Source: Lysobacteraceae bacterium
Lineage (GTDB): Bacteria; Pseudomonadota; Gammaproteobacteria; Xanthomonadales; Ahniellaceae
Length of the DNA: 33,732 nt
Direction of reading: 5' to 3'
Assembly (NCBI GenBank): GCA_021299185.1
Contig: JAJTHZ010000195.1
Location: 1-33,732, forward strand
Part shown: one piece after another, positions 1 through 9,757 of the stretch
Layout: each line of letters opens with the position of its first letter
Position numbering within the stretch: position 1 is the stretch's first letter
Position numbers and translations under genes: made by a program
The notes under the pieces: generated by a model
Told to the model about the DNA's origin: nothing
Seen by the model: the letters and a program-made list of their open reading frames with translations, nothing else
Databases searched by the model: none

Positions 1-475
1 ACGCAGCGCTCCTACATCCGCTGCTTCGACCGAACCGGACGGCGGGGCCGGAGGGTGTAGCAGCGGCGCGTGCGCCGCGAGCTTTTCGAGCTTGCCGCTG
101 CCCGGTCGCGCTGCACGCAGCGCGCCTACATCCGCCGCTTCGACCGAACCAGACGGCGGGGCCGGAGGGTGTGGGAGCGGCGCGTGCGCCGCGAGCTTTT
201 CGGGCTTGCCGCTGCCCGGTCGCGCTGCACGCAGCGCTCCTACATCCGCCGCTTCGACCGAACCAGACGGCGGGGTCGAAGGGTGTGGGAGCGGCGCGTG
301 CGCCGCGAGCTTTTCGGGCTTGCCGCTGCCCGGTCGCGCTGCACGCAGCGCTCCCACATCCGCCGCTTCGACCGAACCAGACGGCAGGGCCGGAGGGTGT
401 AGGAGCGGCGCGTGCGCCGCGAGCTTTTCAAGCTTGCCGCAGCCCGGTCGCGCTGCACGCAGCGCTCCTACTGGC
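1..475. repeat. Tandem array of 114-bp REP-doublet units
   Basis: Four full direct copies start at 1, 115, 229 and 343, and a partial fifth starts at 457. The spacing is exactly 114 bp with a few substitutions between copies. Each unit contains GTAGGAGCG-type or GTGGGAGCG-type sequence followed by a GC-rich dyad (GGCGCGTGCGCC). An inverted partner lies near the unit junction (CGCTGCACGCAGCGCTCCTAC-like). This matches the REP/REPIN pattern and GTAG-headed elements such as SMAG of Stenotrophomonas. Because 114 is a multiple of three, spurious open frames run through the array. The array continues off the left edge. Confidence 0.9.
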
Positions 476-535
476 CGCCCGATTGCGCTGCACGCAGCGC
501 TCCCACGACGATCGCGCGGCTCGCCCCGTCGGCGG

Positions 536-1081
536 TTACAGGGCGTCCGCGCCGCGGCTGATGGCGACCACGCCGGTGCGCGAGTACTCGACCATGCCGA
601 GCGGGATCATCAGTTCGACGAAGGCGTCGATCTTCTGCGGCGCGCCGGTGAGTTCGAAGATGAACGAGGTGTGGGTGATGTCGATAACCCGCGCGCGGAA
701 CACCTCGGACAGGCGCAGCGCCTCGGCGCGCTTCTCGCCGTCGCCGCTGACCTTGACCAGCGCCATCTCGCGCTCCAGCCCGGGTTTGTCGACCGCGAGG
801 TCGACCACCCGCTGCACCGGGATCAGGCGCCCGAGTTGGGCCTTGATCTGCTCGATGATCGCCGGCGTGCCGCGGGTGACGATGGTGATGCGCGAGGTGT
901 GCTTCTGGTGGTCGGTCTCGGCCACGGTCAGCGATTCGATGTTGTAGCCGCGGCCGGAGAACAGGCCGACCACGCGCGCCAGCGCGCCGACCTCGTTGTC
1001 GACCAGGATCGCGAGCGTGGCCTTGGTCTCGCGCTCGGCGGCGTCGACCATGAAGTAGGCGGAAGCGGGTTGGGTGGTCAT
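536..1081 (-). CDS. ilvN: Acetolactate synthase small (regulatory) subunit
   Basis: This is the regulatory subunit of acetohydroxyacid synthase (IlvN/IlvH type), which activates the catalytic subunit and carries valine feedback inhibition in branched-chain amino-acid synthesis. An N-terminal ACT domain is clear at about residues 20-95 (ILVDNEVGALARVVGLFSGR, then RGYNIESL). It is followed by the usual C-terminal half with the RVIDITHTSFIFELTG stretch. Length is 181 aa, normal for the family. I chose the ATG giving MTTQPAS; an upstream in-frame ATG at 1123 would add 14 non-conserved residues lying partly in a repeat. It lies 85 bp downstream of the large-subunit gene on the same strand, so the two probably form an operon. 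A hairpin repeat sits in the gap. Confidence 0.95.
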   Translation of the reverse strand: MTTQPASAYFMVDAAERETKATLAILVDNEVGALARVVGLFSGRGYNIESLTVAETDHQKHTSRITIVTRGTPAIIEQIKAQLGRLIPVQRVVDLAVDKPGLEREMALVKVSGDGEKRAEALRLSEVFRARVIDITHTSFIFELTGAPQKIDAFVELMIPLGMVEYSRTGVVAISRGADAL

Positions 1082-1116
1082 GGGTACGGGTCTCGCGGGC
1101 AGCAGGTCTGCAGCGT

Positions 1117-1147
1117 GGTGCAATTCGCTTCGCTCATTGCACCCTAC
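1117..1147. repeat. 31-bp hairpin repeat, GTAG-headed REP-like copy 1
   Basis: Read on the minus strand it begins GTAGGGTGCAATGAGCG and ends AATTGCACC, so its ends GGTGCAAT/ATTGCACC form an 8-bp stem. The same 31 bp recurs with one change at 26796-26826, and its outer 23 bp recur at 27024-27046. Here it occupies the spacer between the acetolactate synthase genes, so the transcript would carry this hairpin between the two cistrons. Confidence 0.85.
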
Positions 1148-1166
1148 ACATCCGGCAAGCGTGCGC

Positions 1167-2921
1167 TCACACCAGCATCTTGCCGGCTTCGGTCACGCCC
1201 GGGCTGTCGTCCTGGTCGGGCAGGATCATCTCGTCGTGGGCCGCGCCCGAGGGGATCATCGGGTAGCAGTTCTCCAGCTTGTCGACCACGCAGTCGAAGA
1301 TCACCGGGCCGGGGTGGTCGATCATCTGCTGGATGGCGGAATCCAGCTCGGAAGGCTTCTGGGCGCGAATTCCCTTCGCGCCGTAGGCTTCCGCGAGCTT
1401 GACGAAGTCCGGCAGCGCCTCCGAGTACGAGTGCGAGTAGCGTCCGCCGTGCAGCAACTGCTGCCACTGGCGCACCATGCCCATGTACTCGTTGTTGAGG
1501 ATGAAGATCTTGATCGGCAGGCGGTACTGCACCGCGGTGGACAGTTCCTGCATCGTCATCAGCACGGAGGCTTCGCCGGCGACGTCGATCACCAGCGCGT
1601 CCGGGTGCGCGACCTGCACGCCGACCGCGGCCGGGATGCCGTAGCCCATCGTGCCGAGCCCGCCCGAGGTCATCCAGCGGTTGGGTTCCTCGAAGTGGTA
1701 GTGCTGGGCGGCCCACATCTGGTGCTGGCCGACCTCGGTCGTGATGTAGGTGTTGCGGCCGCGGGTCAGCTGGTACAGGCGCTCGACCGCGTACTGCGGC
1801 TTGATCGTCTCCTCGGAACGCTTGTAGGCCAGCGAGCGGCGCGCGCGCCAGGCGTCGACCTGGGCCCACCAGGCGATCAGCGCCGCCTTGTCGGCCTGGT
1901 GGTTGCCGGCCTTCCACGCCGCGATCATCTGCTCCAGCACCTCGGCGCAGTCGCCGATGACCGGCACGTCGACGCGCACGTTCTTGTTGATCGAGGACGG
2001 GTCGATGTCGACGTGGATCTTCTTCGAGCCGGGCGAGAACTTGTCCAGCCGGCCGGTCACGCGGTCGTCGAATCGCGCGCCGATGTTGACCATCACGTCG
2101 CAGCGGTTCATCGCCAGGTTGGCCTCGTAGGTGCCGTGCATGCCGAGCATGCCCAGCCACTCGCGGCCGGAGGCGGGGAACGCGCCGAGGCCCATCAGGG
2201 TGGAGGTGATCGGGAAGCCGGTCAGGCGCACCAGTTCGCGCAGCGCCGCCGCCGCGCGGGGACCTGCGTTGATCACGCCGCCGCCGGTGTAGAACACGGG
2301 CCGCTTGGCCGCGGCCATCAGCGCGATCGCCTGCTGGATCCGCGCGTCCTCGCCGCGCGTGCGCGGCTGGTAGCGGCGGTGCACGATCTCGGCCGGGCCG
2401 ACGTAGCCGCCCTGCTTGAACTGCACGTCCTTGGGGATGTCGACCACCACCGGGCCCGGGCGGCCGGTGGTCGCGATGTGGAAGGCGTCGTGCAGCACGC
2501 GCGCGAGGTCGGATACGTCCTTGACCAGGAAGTTGTGCTTGGTGCACGCGCGGGTGATGCCGACCGTGTCGCACTCCTGGAAGGCGTCGGAACCGACGAG
2601 GTGCGTCGGCACCTGGCCGGTGATGCAGACCAGCGGGATCGAATCCATCATCGCGTCGGTCAGCCCGGTGACCGCGTTGGTCGCGCCGGGGCCCGAGGTG
2701 ACCAGCACCACGCCGGGCTTGCCGGTGGAGCGCGCATAGCCCTCGGCGGCGTGCGCCGCGCCCTGCTCGTGGCGCACCAGCACGTGCTCGATGACGTCCT
2801 GCTTGAACAGCGCGTCGTAGATCGGCAGCACGGCGCCGCCCGGATAGCCGAAGATGTGCCGTACGCCCTGCTCGGTCAGCGCGCGCACCACGATTTCGGC
2901 ACCGGTCATCTGCTCAGCCAT
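1167..2921 (-). CDS. ilvB: Acetolactate synthase large (catalytic) subunit
   Basis: This thiamine-diphosphate enzyme condenses two pyruvates to acetolactate (or pyruvate with 2-oxobutyrate), the first common step of valine, leucine and isoleucine synthesis. The 584-aa product has the three expected domains. The N-terminal PYR domain has GYPGGAVLPIYD and catalytic Glu52 in RHEQGAAHAAEGYAR. A central domain follows. The C-terminal PP domain has VAGEASVLMTMQELSTA and LNNEYMGMVRQWQ. The metal motif reads G-E-A-S rather than the commoner G-D-G/A; I recall the same form in alphaproteobacterial enzymes, so I do not read it as inactivation. The start MAEQMTGAEIVVRAL was chosen because the 18 residues upstream in frame are low-complexity. 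The small subunit lies immediately downstream. Confidence 0.96.
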   Translation of the reverse strand: MAEQMTGAEIVVRALTEQGVRHIFGYPGGAVLPIYDALFKQDVIEHVLVRHEQGAAHAAEGYARSTGKPGVVLVTSGPGATNAVTGLTDAMMDSIPLVCITGQVPTHLVGSDAFQECDTVGITRACTKHNFLVKDVSDLARVLHDAFHIATTGRPGPVVVDIPKDVQFKQGGYVGPAEIVHRRYQPRTRGEDARIQQAIALMAAAKRPVFYTGGGVINAGPRAAAALRELVRLTGFPITSTLMGLGAFPASGREWLGMLGMHGTYEANLAMNRCDVMVNIGARFDDRVTGRLDKFSPGSKKIHVDIDPSSINKNVRVDVPVIGDCAEVLEQMIAAWKAGNHQADKAALIAWWAQVDAWRARRSLAYKRSEETIKPQYAVERLYQLTRGRNTYITTEVGQHQMWAAQHYHFEEPNRWMTSGGLGTMGYGIPAAVGVQVAHPDALVIDVAGEASVLMTMQELSTAVQYRLPIKIFILNNEYMGMVRQWQQLLHGGRYSHSYSEALPDFVKLAEAYGAKGIRAQKPSELDSAIQQMIDHPGPVIFDCVVDKLENCYPMIPSGAAHDEMILPDQDDSPGVTEAGKMLV

Positions 2922-2972
2922 CTCGCACCCCGCGGCAGCCGCCGCCCTCGTCCGGGGCCGCCCACGGCGACC

Positions 2973-2992
2973 CATGCTGCGAATGCAGCATG
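2973..2992 (-). promoter_or_regulatory. Perfect 8-bp inverted repeat in the ilvB leader
   Basis: CATGCTGC-GAAT-GCAGCATG is a perfect stem with a 4-nt loop, about 50 bp upstream of the acetolactate synthase start. A TTGACA hexamer on the minus strand (3019-3024) lies upstream. With a 17-bp spacer the -10 would be GATCAC (2996-3001), which is poor. The hairpin would then fall at the transcription start or early leader. It could be an operator or an RNA hairpin; no branched-chain-rich leader peptide is visible. Confidence 0.4.
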
Positions 2993-3058
2993 TCCGTGAT
3001 CCCAGAGGCGGCTGGAGTTGTCAAGCCGACCTTGGGCGACGGCCCGGCCGGCGACGGC

Positions 3059-3715
3059 TCAGCCGGAATCGATCGCCAGCACGATCCGGGGCTCGACCGG
3101 CGATGCCGGCGGCGAGCGATGCACGAAGCCACGCCCTTCCGCGCCGGGCCAGAGGTCGCCGCGCATGGCGGCGAACCAGTGCGGCTCGAGCTGCCCGACC
3201 TGCGCCCAGTCGCGCACGTGGTCGTTGTTGCCGCGCCCCAGCCCGTGGCGGTCGACGGCTTCGTCCGGCAGCCACTGGGTGGCCGGACCGCGATAGGTGC
3301 AGATCCAGCGCACGCGCAGGCGATCGACGTGGAACAGGCGGCAGCCGTCGTTGGCGACCACGTCGATGCGGACCGCCAGCGGCCCACCGCCGGACTGCAC
3401 GCGCGCCAGCTCCAGCAGCCGCGCGATATCGGCGACCCAGCGCGGATCGGGGGCGGCGACGCCGGCCAGCCAGCCGGCCAGCCACTGGCGCACATGCGGC
3501 GCGGCCGGCTCGCCGGCTGCCAGGCGCCAGCGTCCCTGGCGCGGCATCGGGAAGGCGAGCCCGTCGATCCAGCGCGCCAGCGACGGCGACAGCCGCCGCC
3601 GCCAGGCGATGCACGCGGGGTCGGCGGCGCCGAACGGGCCGAAGCGCTGCGGATCGTCGACCACGCGGATCGCGGGCCGGGCCGGCGCGGTGACCGCCGC
3701 GGCCTCAGCCACCAC
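3059..3715 (-). CDS. DUF1826 family protein, zinc-regulon associated
   Basis: The 218-aa product resembles DUF1826 proteins, which have no proven biochemical function but are known from comparative genomics as frequent neighbours of Zur-controlled COG0523 GTPases. Recognisable segments are [20 protein letters not shown] at about 137-156, the following [23 protein letters not shown], and a C-terminal FVHRSPP followed by RIVLAID. Conserved His, Asp and Cys residues could hold a metal, but that is inference. The start is GTG and overlaps the end of the upstream 67-aa gene by 11 bp, indicating translational coupling. Both genes read away from the Zur-box-like palindrome at 3916-3928. The family call rests on remembered similarity. 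Confidence 0.8.
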   Translation of the reverse strand: MVAEAAAVTAPARPAIRVVDDPQRFGPFGAADPACIAWRRRLSPSLARWIDGLAFPMPRQGRWRLAAGEPAAPHVRQWLAGWLAGVAAPDPRWVADIARLLELARVQSGGGPLAVRIDVVANDGCRLFHVDRLRVRWICTYRGPATQWLPDEAVDRHGLGRGNNDHVRDWAQVGQLEPHWFAAMRGDLWPGAEGRGFVHRSPPASPVEPRIVLAIDSG

Positions 3716-3908
3716 GGGCGGCCTGCTCGAACCAGCCGATCACGCGCTGCCGGTGTGCATCGCCGTAGCAGCGCACGAACTGGGCCGTGCGCTCGTGGTC
3801 GGCATCGCGCAGTTCGGCCAGCCGGGCGGCGATGAAGGCCGGCTCCAGCACCAGCCCGCAATCGACCTCGATGCAGCGGCGCCAGGATTCGTAGGTCGCG
3901 GGGATCAT
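3705..3908 (-). CDS. Small conserved protein (67 aa) in the zinc locus
   Basis: The product starts [18 protein letters not shown] and ends with a [17 protein letters not shown] region. The W-x-x-C-I-x-x-D-C-G pattern and the C-terminal amphipathic segment resemble small proteins I recall beside CobW-family genes in proteobacteria. I cannot assign a function. The ATG at 3908 lies 7 bp from the Zur-like palindrome. An in-frame ATG at 4022 would place 38 extra residues inside the oppositely transcribed GTPase gene and is rejected. Two cysteines and two histidines are available for zinc binding. It is the first gene of the leftward zinc unit and overlaps the DUF1826 gene. Confidence 0.7.
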   Translation of the reverse strand: MIPATYESWRRCIEVDCGLVLEPAFIAARLAELRDADHERTAQFVRCYGDAHRQRVIGWFEQAARGG

Positions 3909-3915
3909 GTGGAGC

Positions 3916-3928
3916 GTTATACTATAAC
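3916..3928. promoter_or_regulatory. Zur-box-like operator between divergent zinc genes
   Basis: GTTATACTATAAC is a perfect 13-bp palindrome centred at 3922. It matches the core of the proteobacterial Zur operator (GTTATAnTATAAC). It sits in the 42-bp gap between the leftward 67-aa gene and the rightward COG0523 GTPase, exactly where a repressor could block both promoters. TATAAC/TATAGT-like -10 hexamers overlap it on both strands. Confidence 0.88.
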
Positions 3929-3950
3929 CTTCGCCATGGGAACACCCACG

Positions 3951-5213
<1,263 letters not shown>

Positions 5214-5291
5214 TCCGCCCCCGACGTTCGGCAGGGGCGGCGGCAGGCGGCGTGCCGTAGACTGCCGCGCTCGCCGTCCCATCCCGACGCC

Positions 5292-7532
5292 ATGATCGCG
5301 TTCGTCGCTCCCCTGCTGCTGTGCGCTTCGGCTGCGATCTCCACACCGTCCGCGGACGCCGCGCGCCTCGCGATCGACGGCCGCCCGGACGAGCCGGCCT
5401 GGGCCGAGGCCCAGGTGTTCCGCGATTTCGTGGTCACCGAGCCGTACACGCTGGCTGCGCCCTCCCATCCGACCGAAGCACGCCTGCTGGCCACGCCGCA
5501 GGGCATCGCGATCGCCTTCCGCGCCAGCCAGCCGGCCGCCGCGCCGCGGCTGCGCGAACGCACGCCGCGCGACGCCGACATCCCGGGCGACCGGGTCAAC
5601 GTGTTCATCGACTTCAACGGCGACCGCAAGGTCGCCTACAACTTCACCATCGGCCTGTCCGGCGCGATGCAGGACTCGACCTGGACCAACGAGGTGTTCT
5701 ATTCGCCGGACTGGGACGGCGAGTGGCAGGCCGCGGTGGCCGAGGACGCGGACGGCTGGACCGCCGAGTTCCTGCTGCCCTGGAGCATCGCGCCGATGGC
5801 CGGCAGCGATGCGCCGCGACGCACGATCGCGGTCCTGTTCGACCGCGTGCTGGGCGCCACCGGCGAGCGCAGCGCCAGCGCGCCGGCGAGCTTCACCCGG
5901 CCGCGCTTTGTGTCCGACTTCCCGCGCGTGGAGATCGACCAGCACCAGGCCGCGGTGCTGGACCTCTTCCCCTACGCGACCGTCGCGCACGACCTCATCG
6001 ACGGTGGCAACGAGGCCAAGGCCGGCCTCGACCTGTTCTGGAAGCCGTCCGGCGACTTCCAGTTGACGGCCGCGCTCAACCCCGACTTCGGCCAGGTCGA
6101 AGCCGACGAACTGGTGGTGAACTTCGACGCGGTGGAGGTGTTCTTCTCCGACAAGCGCCCGTTCTTCACCGAGAACCAGTCGCTGTTCGACCTGCGCACG
6201 CCGGACGAGGGACAACTGGTCTACACGCGCCGCATCGGCGGGCCGCGCGACGACCAACCCGGGCGCGCGGCGGACATCGACGCCGCGCTGAAAGTCTCGG
6301 GATCGGCGCGCGGCTTCAACTGGGGCACGCTGGCGGCGCTCGAATCCGACCACGCCGACGACCTCGGCAGCCTGTTCGTGGCGCAGCGCGTCGTGCGCCC
6401 GGGCGAGACGCTCTCGCTGGGCTGGATCGGCACCTGGACGGATCGCCCGTTCCTCGCGCGCGAGGCGCTGGTCAACGCGGTCGACCTGACCTGGCGACCC
6501 GGCCCCACGGTGCTGCTGGCCGCGCAGGCGATCGGCAGCGACATCACGTCGCCCGACGGCGGCCGCGACGGCCGCGGCGCCTGGGTCCGGCTCGATCTCA
6601 CGCCATCGGCCACCTGGCGCCACCAGCTGGAGGCCAGCCACTTCGGCGCCGGGCTCGACTTCAACGACATGGGCTTCCAGCGCCGCGCCAGCCTCAACGA
6701 GGTCGAGTGGACCACGGTGCGGCAGCAGTCCGGCTTCGCCGAGGGCCACTGGCTGCGCGGCATCCAGTGGTACGCCGAACTGCAGTACCGGACCAACGAC
6801 CGCGGCGACCGCCTGCCGGTGATGCTGATCCCGGAACTCGGCCTGCAGCACGCCGACGGCGCCAGCACCGAGATCGGCCTGTTCATCGAGAGCCCGGGCT
6901 TCAACGACCTGATCTCGCGCGGCAACGGCCTGCTGCGGGTCGGCTCCGGCCTGTCGGCCTACCTCGAGCACGAGACCGCGCGACGCGGCGACTGGGTGTT
7001 CGGGTTCACCGTCAACCCCTACGAGTCGGTGTTCGACGACCGCGGCCTCTACCTCGACGCCGAGGCCCGATGGTTCCCGGCCGAGACCTTCAATCTCGCC
7101 GCTGAGGCGAGCTGGCTGCGCAGCGACGCCTGGCTGCTGTGGCGGGGCGGGCGCCGCTTCGGCGCCTTCGAGCGCACCCAGGCCGACCTCGAACTGGATG
7201 CGAACTGGTTCCCCGCCGACGGCCACGAACTGCGCCTGAAGATGCAGTGGCTGGCGATCGACACCGCCGACCCGCGCGGCTTCGACCTCGGCGTGGACGC
7301 GCGCCTGCGCGCCTCGGCCGCACCGGTCGAGCCGTTCTCGATCAACAATTTCGGCGTGCAGCTGCGCTACCGCTGGACCCTCGCGCCGCAGTCCGACCTG
7401 TACGCGGTCTACAGCCGCGGTGGCTTCAGCGAGCGCAGCGGCGACCCGCGCGGGATCGACGACCTGTTCCAGGACGCGTTCTCGCTGCGCGACGCGGACC
7501 AGTTCCTGGTCAAGCTGCGCTATCGTCTCTGA
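5292..7532 (+). CDS. DUF5916 outer-membrane beta-barrel protein with CBM9-like domain
   Basis: The 746-aa product begins with a short secretion signal (MIAFVAPLLLCASAAISTPS, cleavage near 20-24). An N-terminal carbohydrate-binding family 9-like beta-sandwich follows at about 27-200: IDGRPDEPAWAEAQVFRDF, VNVFIDFNGDRKVAYNF, then GWTAEFLLPWS. The rest is the DUF5916 region, with YTRRIGG after FFTENQSLFDLRTP, followed by many alternating-hydrophobicity strands and a C-terminal LVKLRYRL typical of a beta-barrel end. The family is common in Bacteroidetes and Lysobacterales. Its function is unproven, and carbohydrate or iron-complex handling would be guesswork. The start ATG is 78 bp after the GTPase gene. 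A GC-rich hairpin (5215-5221 with 5234-5240) in that gap might end the upstream transcript but lacks a T-run. Confidence 0.88.
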   Translation: MIAFVAPLLLCASAAISTPSADAARLAIDGRPDEPAWAEAQVFRDFVVTEPYTLAAPSHPTEARLLATPQGIAIAFRASQPAAAPRLRERTPRDADIPGDRVNVFIDFNGDRKVAYNFTIGLSGAMQDSTWTNEVFYSPDWDGEWQAAVAEDADGWTAEFLLPWSIAPMAGSDAPRRTIAVLFDRVLGATGERSASAPASFTRPRFVSDFPRVEIDQHQAAVLDLFPYATVAHDLIDGGNEAKAGLDLFWKPSGDFQLTAALNPDFGQVEADELVVNFDAVEVFFSDKRPFFTENQSLFDLRTPDEGQLVYTRRIGGPRDDQPGRAADIDAALKVSGSARGFNWGTLAALESDHADDLGSLFVAQRVVRPGETLSLGWIGTWTDRPFLAREALVNAVDLTWRPGPTVLLAAQAIGSDITSPDGGRDGRGAWVRLDLTPSATWRHQLEASHFGAGLDFNDMGFQRRASLNEVEWTTVRQQSGFAEGHWLRGIQWYAELQYRTNDRGDRLPVMLIPELGLQHADGASTEIGLFIESPGFNDLISRGNGLLRVGSGLSAYLEHETARRGDWVFGFTVNPYESVFDDRGLYLDAEARWFPAETFNLAAEASWLRSDAWLLWRGGRRFGAFERTQADLELDANWFPADGHELRLKMQWLAIDTADPRGFDLGVDARLRASAAPVEPFSINNFGVQLRYRWTLAPQSDLYAVYSRGGFSERSGDPRGIDDLFQDAFSLRDADQFLVKLRYRL

Positions 7533-7576
7533 CTCGGCAATCAGTGCGCCGGCGCGCGGCGCGCGGGGAACTGCGG

Positions 7577-8230
7577 ATGGACGACACCGAGCACGGGGCA
7601 CCGTCGTCGCGGCGGCCGGAGGATGGCCGGCTGGCGCTGGCGGCCCTGCTGGCGGGCAACGCCGCGACGCTGGCGATCGCGATCGCGCAAGGCTGGTCGA
7701 TGGCCGCGCTGCTGCTGCCGTACTGGCTGCAGAGCGTGGCGATCGGCGCATTCAATGTGCGCCGCATCCTCGCCCTGCGGCGTTTCAGCACCAAGGGCCT
7801 CAGCAGCGGCGGCCAGCGCGTGCCCGAGACCCGCGAAGGCCAGGTGTCGACCGCACGCTTCTTCGCCTTCCACTACGGCGGGTTCCACCTGGGATACCTG
7901 CTGTTCGTGCTGGCCACCCCGCCGGCGGTGGGCGAATGGCCGTGGCTCGCCGCCTGCGCGGCCGCGCTGCTGGTGGCGCAATGGCGCGAGCACCGCGCCG
8001 ACGTGCGCGATGACGCCGCCGGACGGCCGAACCTCGGGCTGCTGATGTTCGCGCCGTACGTGCGGGTGGTGCCGATGCACCTGACCGCGATCTTCGCCAT
8101 CGGTGCCGAGGGCGCGGCCGCGATGCTGTGGTTCGGCCTGCTCAAGACACTGGCCGACGTCGGCGCATGGGCGATCGATCGCGCGCTGTTCGCACGTGCG
8201 CGGGCGGGCGTGGAAGCCGACGCGGGCTGA
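7577..8230 (+). CDS. DUF6498-like integral membrane protein
   Basis: The 217-aa product has hydrophobic segments at about 20-42 (ALLAGNAATLAIAIAQGWSM), 43-60 (LLLPYWLQSVAIGAF), 95-115 (HLGYLLFVLATPPAV), 120-135, 160-180 and 183-200. It has the pattern GW-S-----L-PYW-QSV-IG-F-----------------F--HYG-FH-GY of DUF6498 proteins as I remember them. No catalytic motif is evident and the function is unknown. The ATG at 7577 has GGGGA 7-12 nt upstream. It follows the DUF5916 gene by 44 bp on the same strand and may be co-transcribed. The long in-frame extension upstream lies over the DUF5916 gene and is not coding. Confidence 0.75.
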   Translation: MDDTEHGAPSSRRPEDGRLALAALLAGNAATLAIAIAQGWSMAALLLPYWLQSVAIGAFNVRRILALRRFSTKGLSSGGQRVPETREGQVSTARFFAFHYGGFHLGYLLFVLATPPAVGEWPWLAACAAALLVAQWREHRADVRDDAAGRPNLGLLMFAPYVRVVPMHLTAIFAIGAEGAAAMLWFGLLKTLADVGAWAIDRALFARARAGVEADAG

Positions 8231-8374
8231 GGCCAACCGGACTGCGGCCGCACCGGCAGGGCGCGCGACGGCGAGGATCGTCCGCCGGAGCGCGCGTGGA
8301 TCCGCGCCGGGCGGCGCGACCGCCACGGCTCGCGGGACGCGCGTGCTCCGCCGGCGCCGCCTGCCGCCGCGCGC

Positions 8375-9355
<981 letters not shown>

Positions 9356-9500
9356 CGGCTGACTCCCGAGGCGTGCCGTCCCCGGGCCTCGCCCCGATCG
9401 GCGCCCCGGTATGCGGGTATCGGCCGACGAGACCGCCGGCTTGAGCCGGACCCGGCGGCGCCCCGGACACCCACCCTAGGCTCCCGATCGCCACAGCCTC

Positions 9501-9570
9501 TGTGGCAGCCGCTTCAGCGGCGACCGCACCATCCCCGACCGCCGCAGTCGCCGGCAAAGCCGTCTCCCAC
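9501..9570. repeat. REPIN-like inverted REP doublet, copy 1
   Basis: The left arm TGTGGCAGCCGCTTCAGCGG continues CGAC. The right arm AGTCGCCGGCAAAGCCGTCT continues CCCAC and is roughly the left arm's reverse complement. The doublet has the same organisation as 9635-9705 but more mismatches, as if older. Confidence 0.8.
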
Positions 9571-9634
9571 ACCCGGTGCTCGATCGCCGCCACGCGCCTG
9601 CGGACCTCGCTTCACGCAGAGCGCCGCACCTCCC

Positions 9635-9705
9635 TGTGGGAGCCGCTTCAGCGGCGACCGCACCGTCGCCCAGCCCACGCAGTCGCCGGCGAAGCCGGCT
9701 CCCAC
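9635..9705. repeat. REPIN-like inverted REP doublet, copy 2
   Basis: GTGGGAGCCGCTTCAGCGGC faces AGTCGCCGGCGAAGCCGGCT, which continues CCCAC. These are two REP units in inverted orientation about 25 bp apart. The GTGGGAGCC-type head is common in Pseudomonas and Xanthomonadaceae. No RAYT transposase that would mobilise it is in the window. Confidence 0.88.
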
Positions 9706-9757
9706 AACCGGGTGCGCACGGGCGCCCCTGTGCTGCTCCGGCGGGGTCCGCCCCGGC

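Larger units (their letters stand above)
9356..9757. other. 402-bp gene-free spacer containing two REP doublets
   Basis: This spacer lies between the diguanylate cyclase start and the aldolase stop. It holds two REP doublets (9501-9570 and 9635-9705). No convincing reading frame or terminator with a T-run is seen. Confidence 0.8.

Noticed and set aside
1-475. CRISPR-like array
   Set aside because: The 114-bp units are contiguous near-identical copies with no short repeat/unique spacer alternation and no cas genes.
92-1402. Long plus-strand open frame across the repeat array and ilvN
   Set aside because: It is a by-product of the 114-bp repeat (multiple of three) and of high GC opposite ilvN; the minus-strand protein has clear ACT-domain conservation.
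1560-1600. Possible inactivation of acetolactate synthase because the ThDP motif reads G-E rather than G-D
   Set aside because: The same G-E-A-S form is, to my recollection, normal in alphaproteobacterial acetolactate synthases, and all other catalytic features are intact.
1074-2999. 641-codon plus-strand frame opposite the acetolactate synthase gene
   Set aside because: Antisense shadow with low-complexity His/Arg/Asp composition; the minus strand encodes an unmistakable enzyme.
5215-5240. Intrinsic terminator after the COG0523 GTPase gene
   Set aside because: The 7-bp GC stem has a 12-nt loop and no T-run; in DNA of this GC content such stems are frequent by chance.
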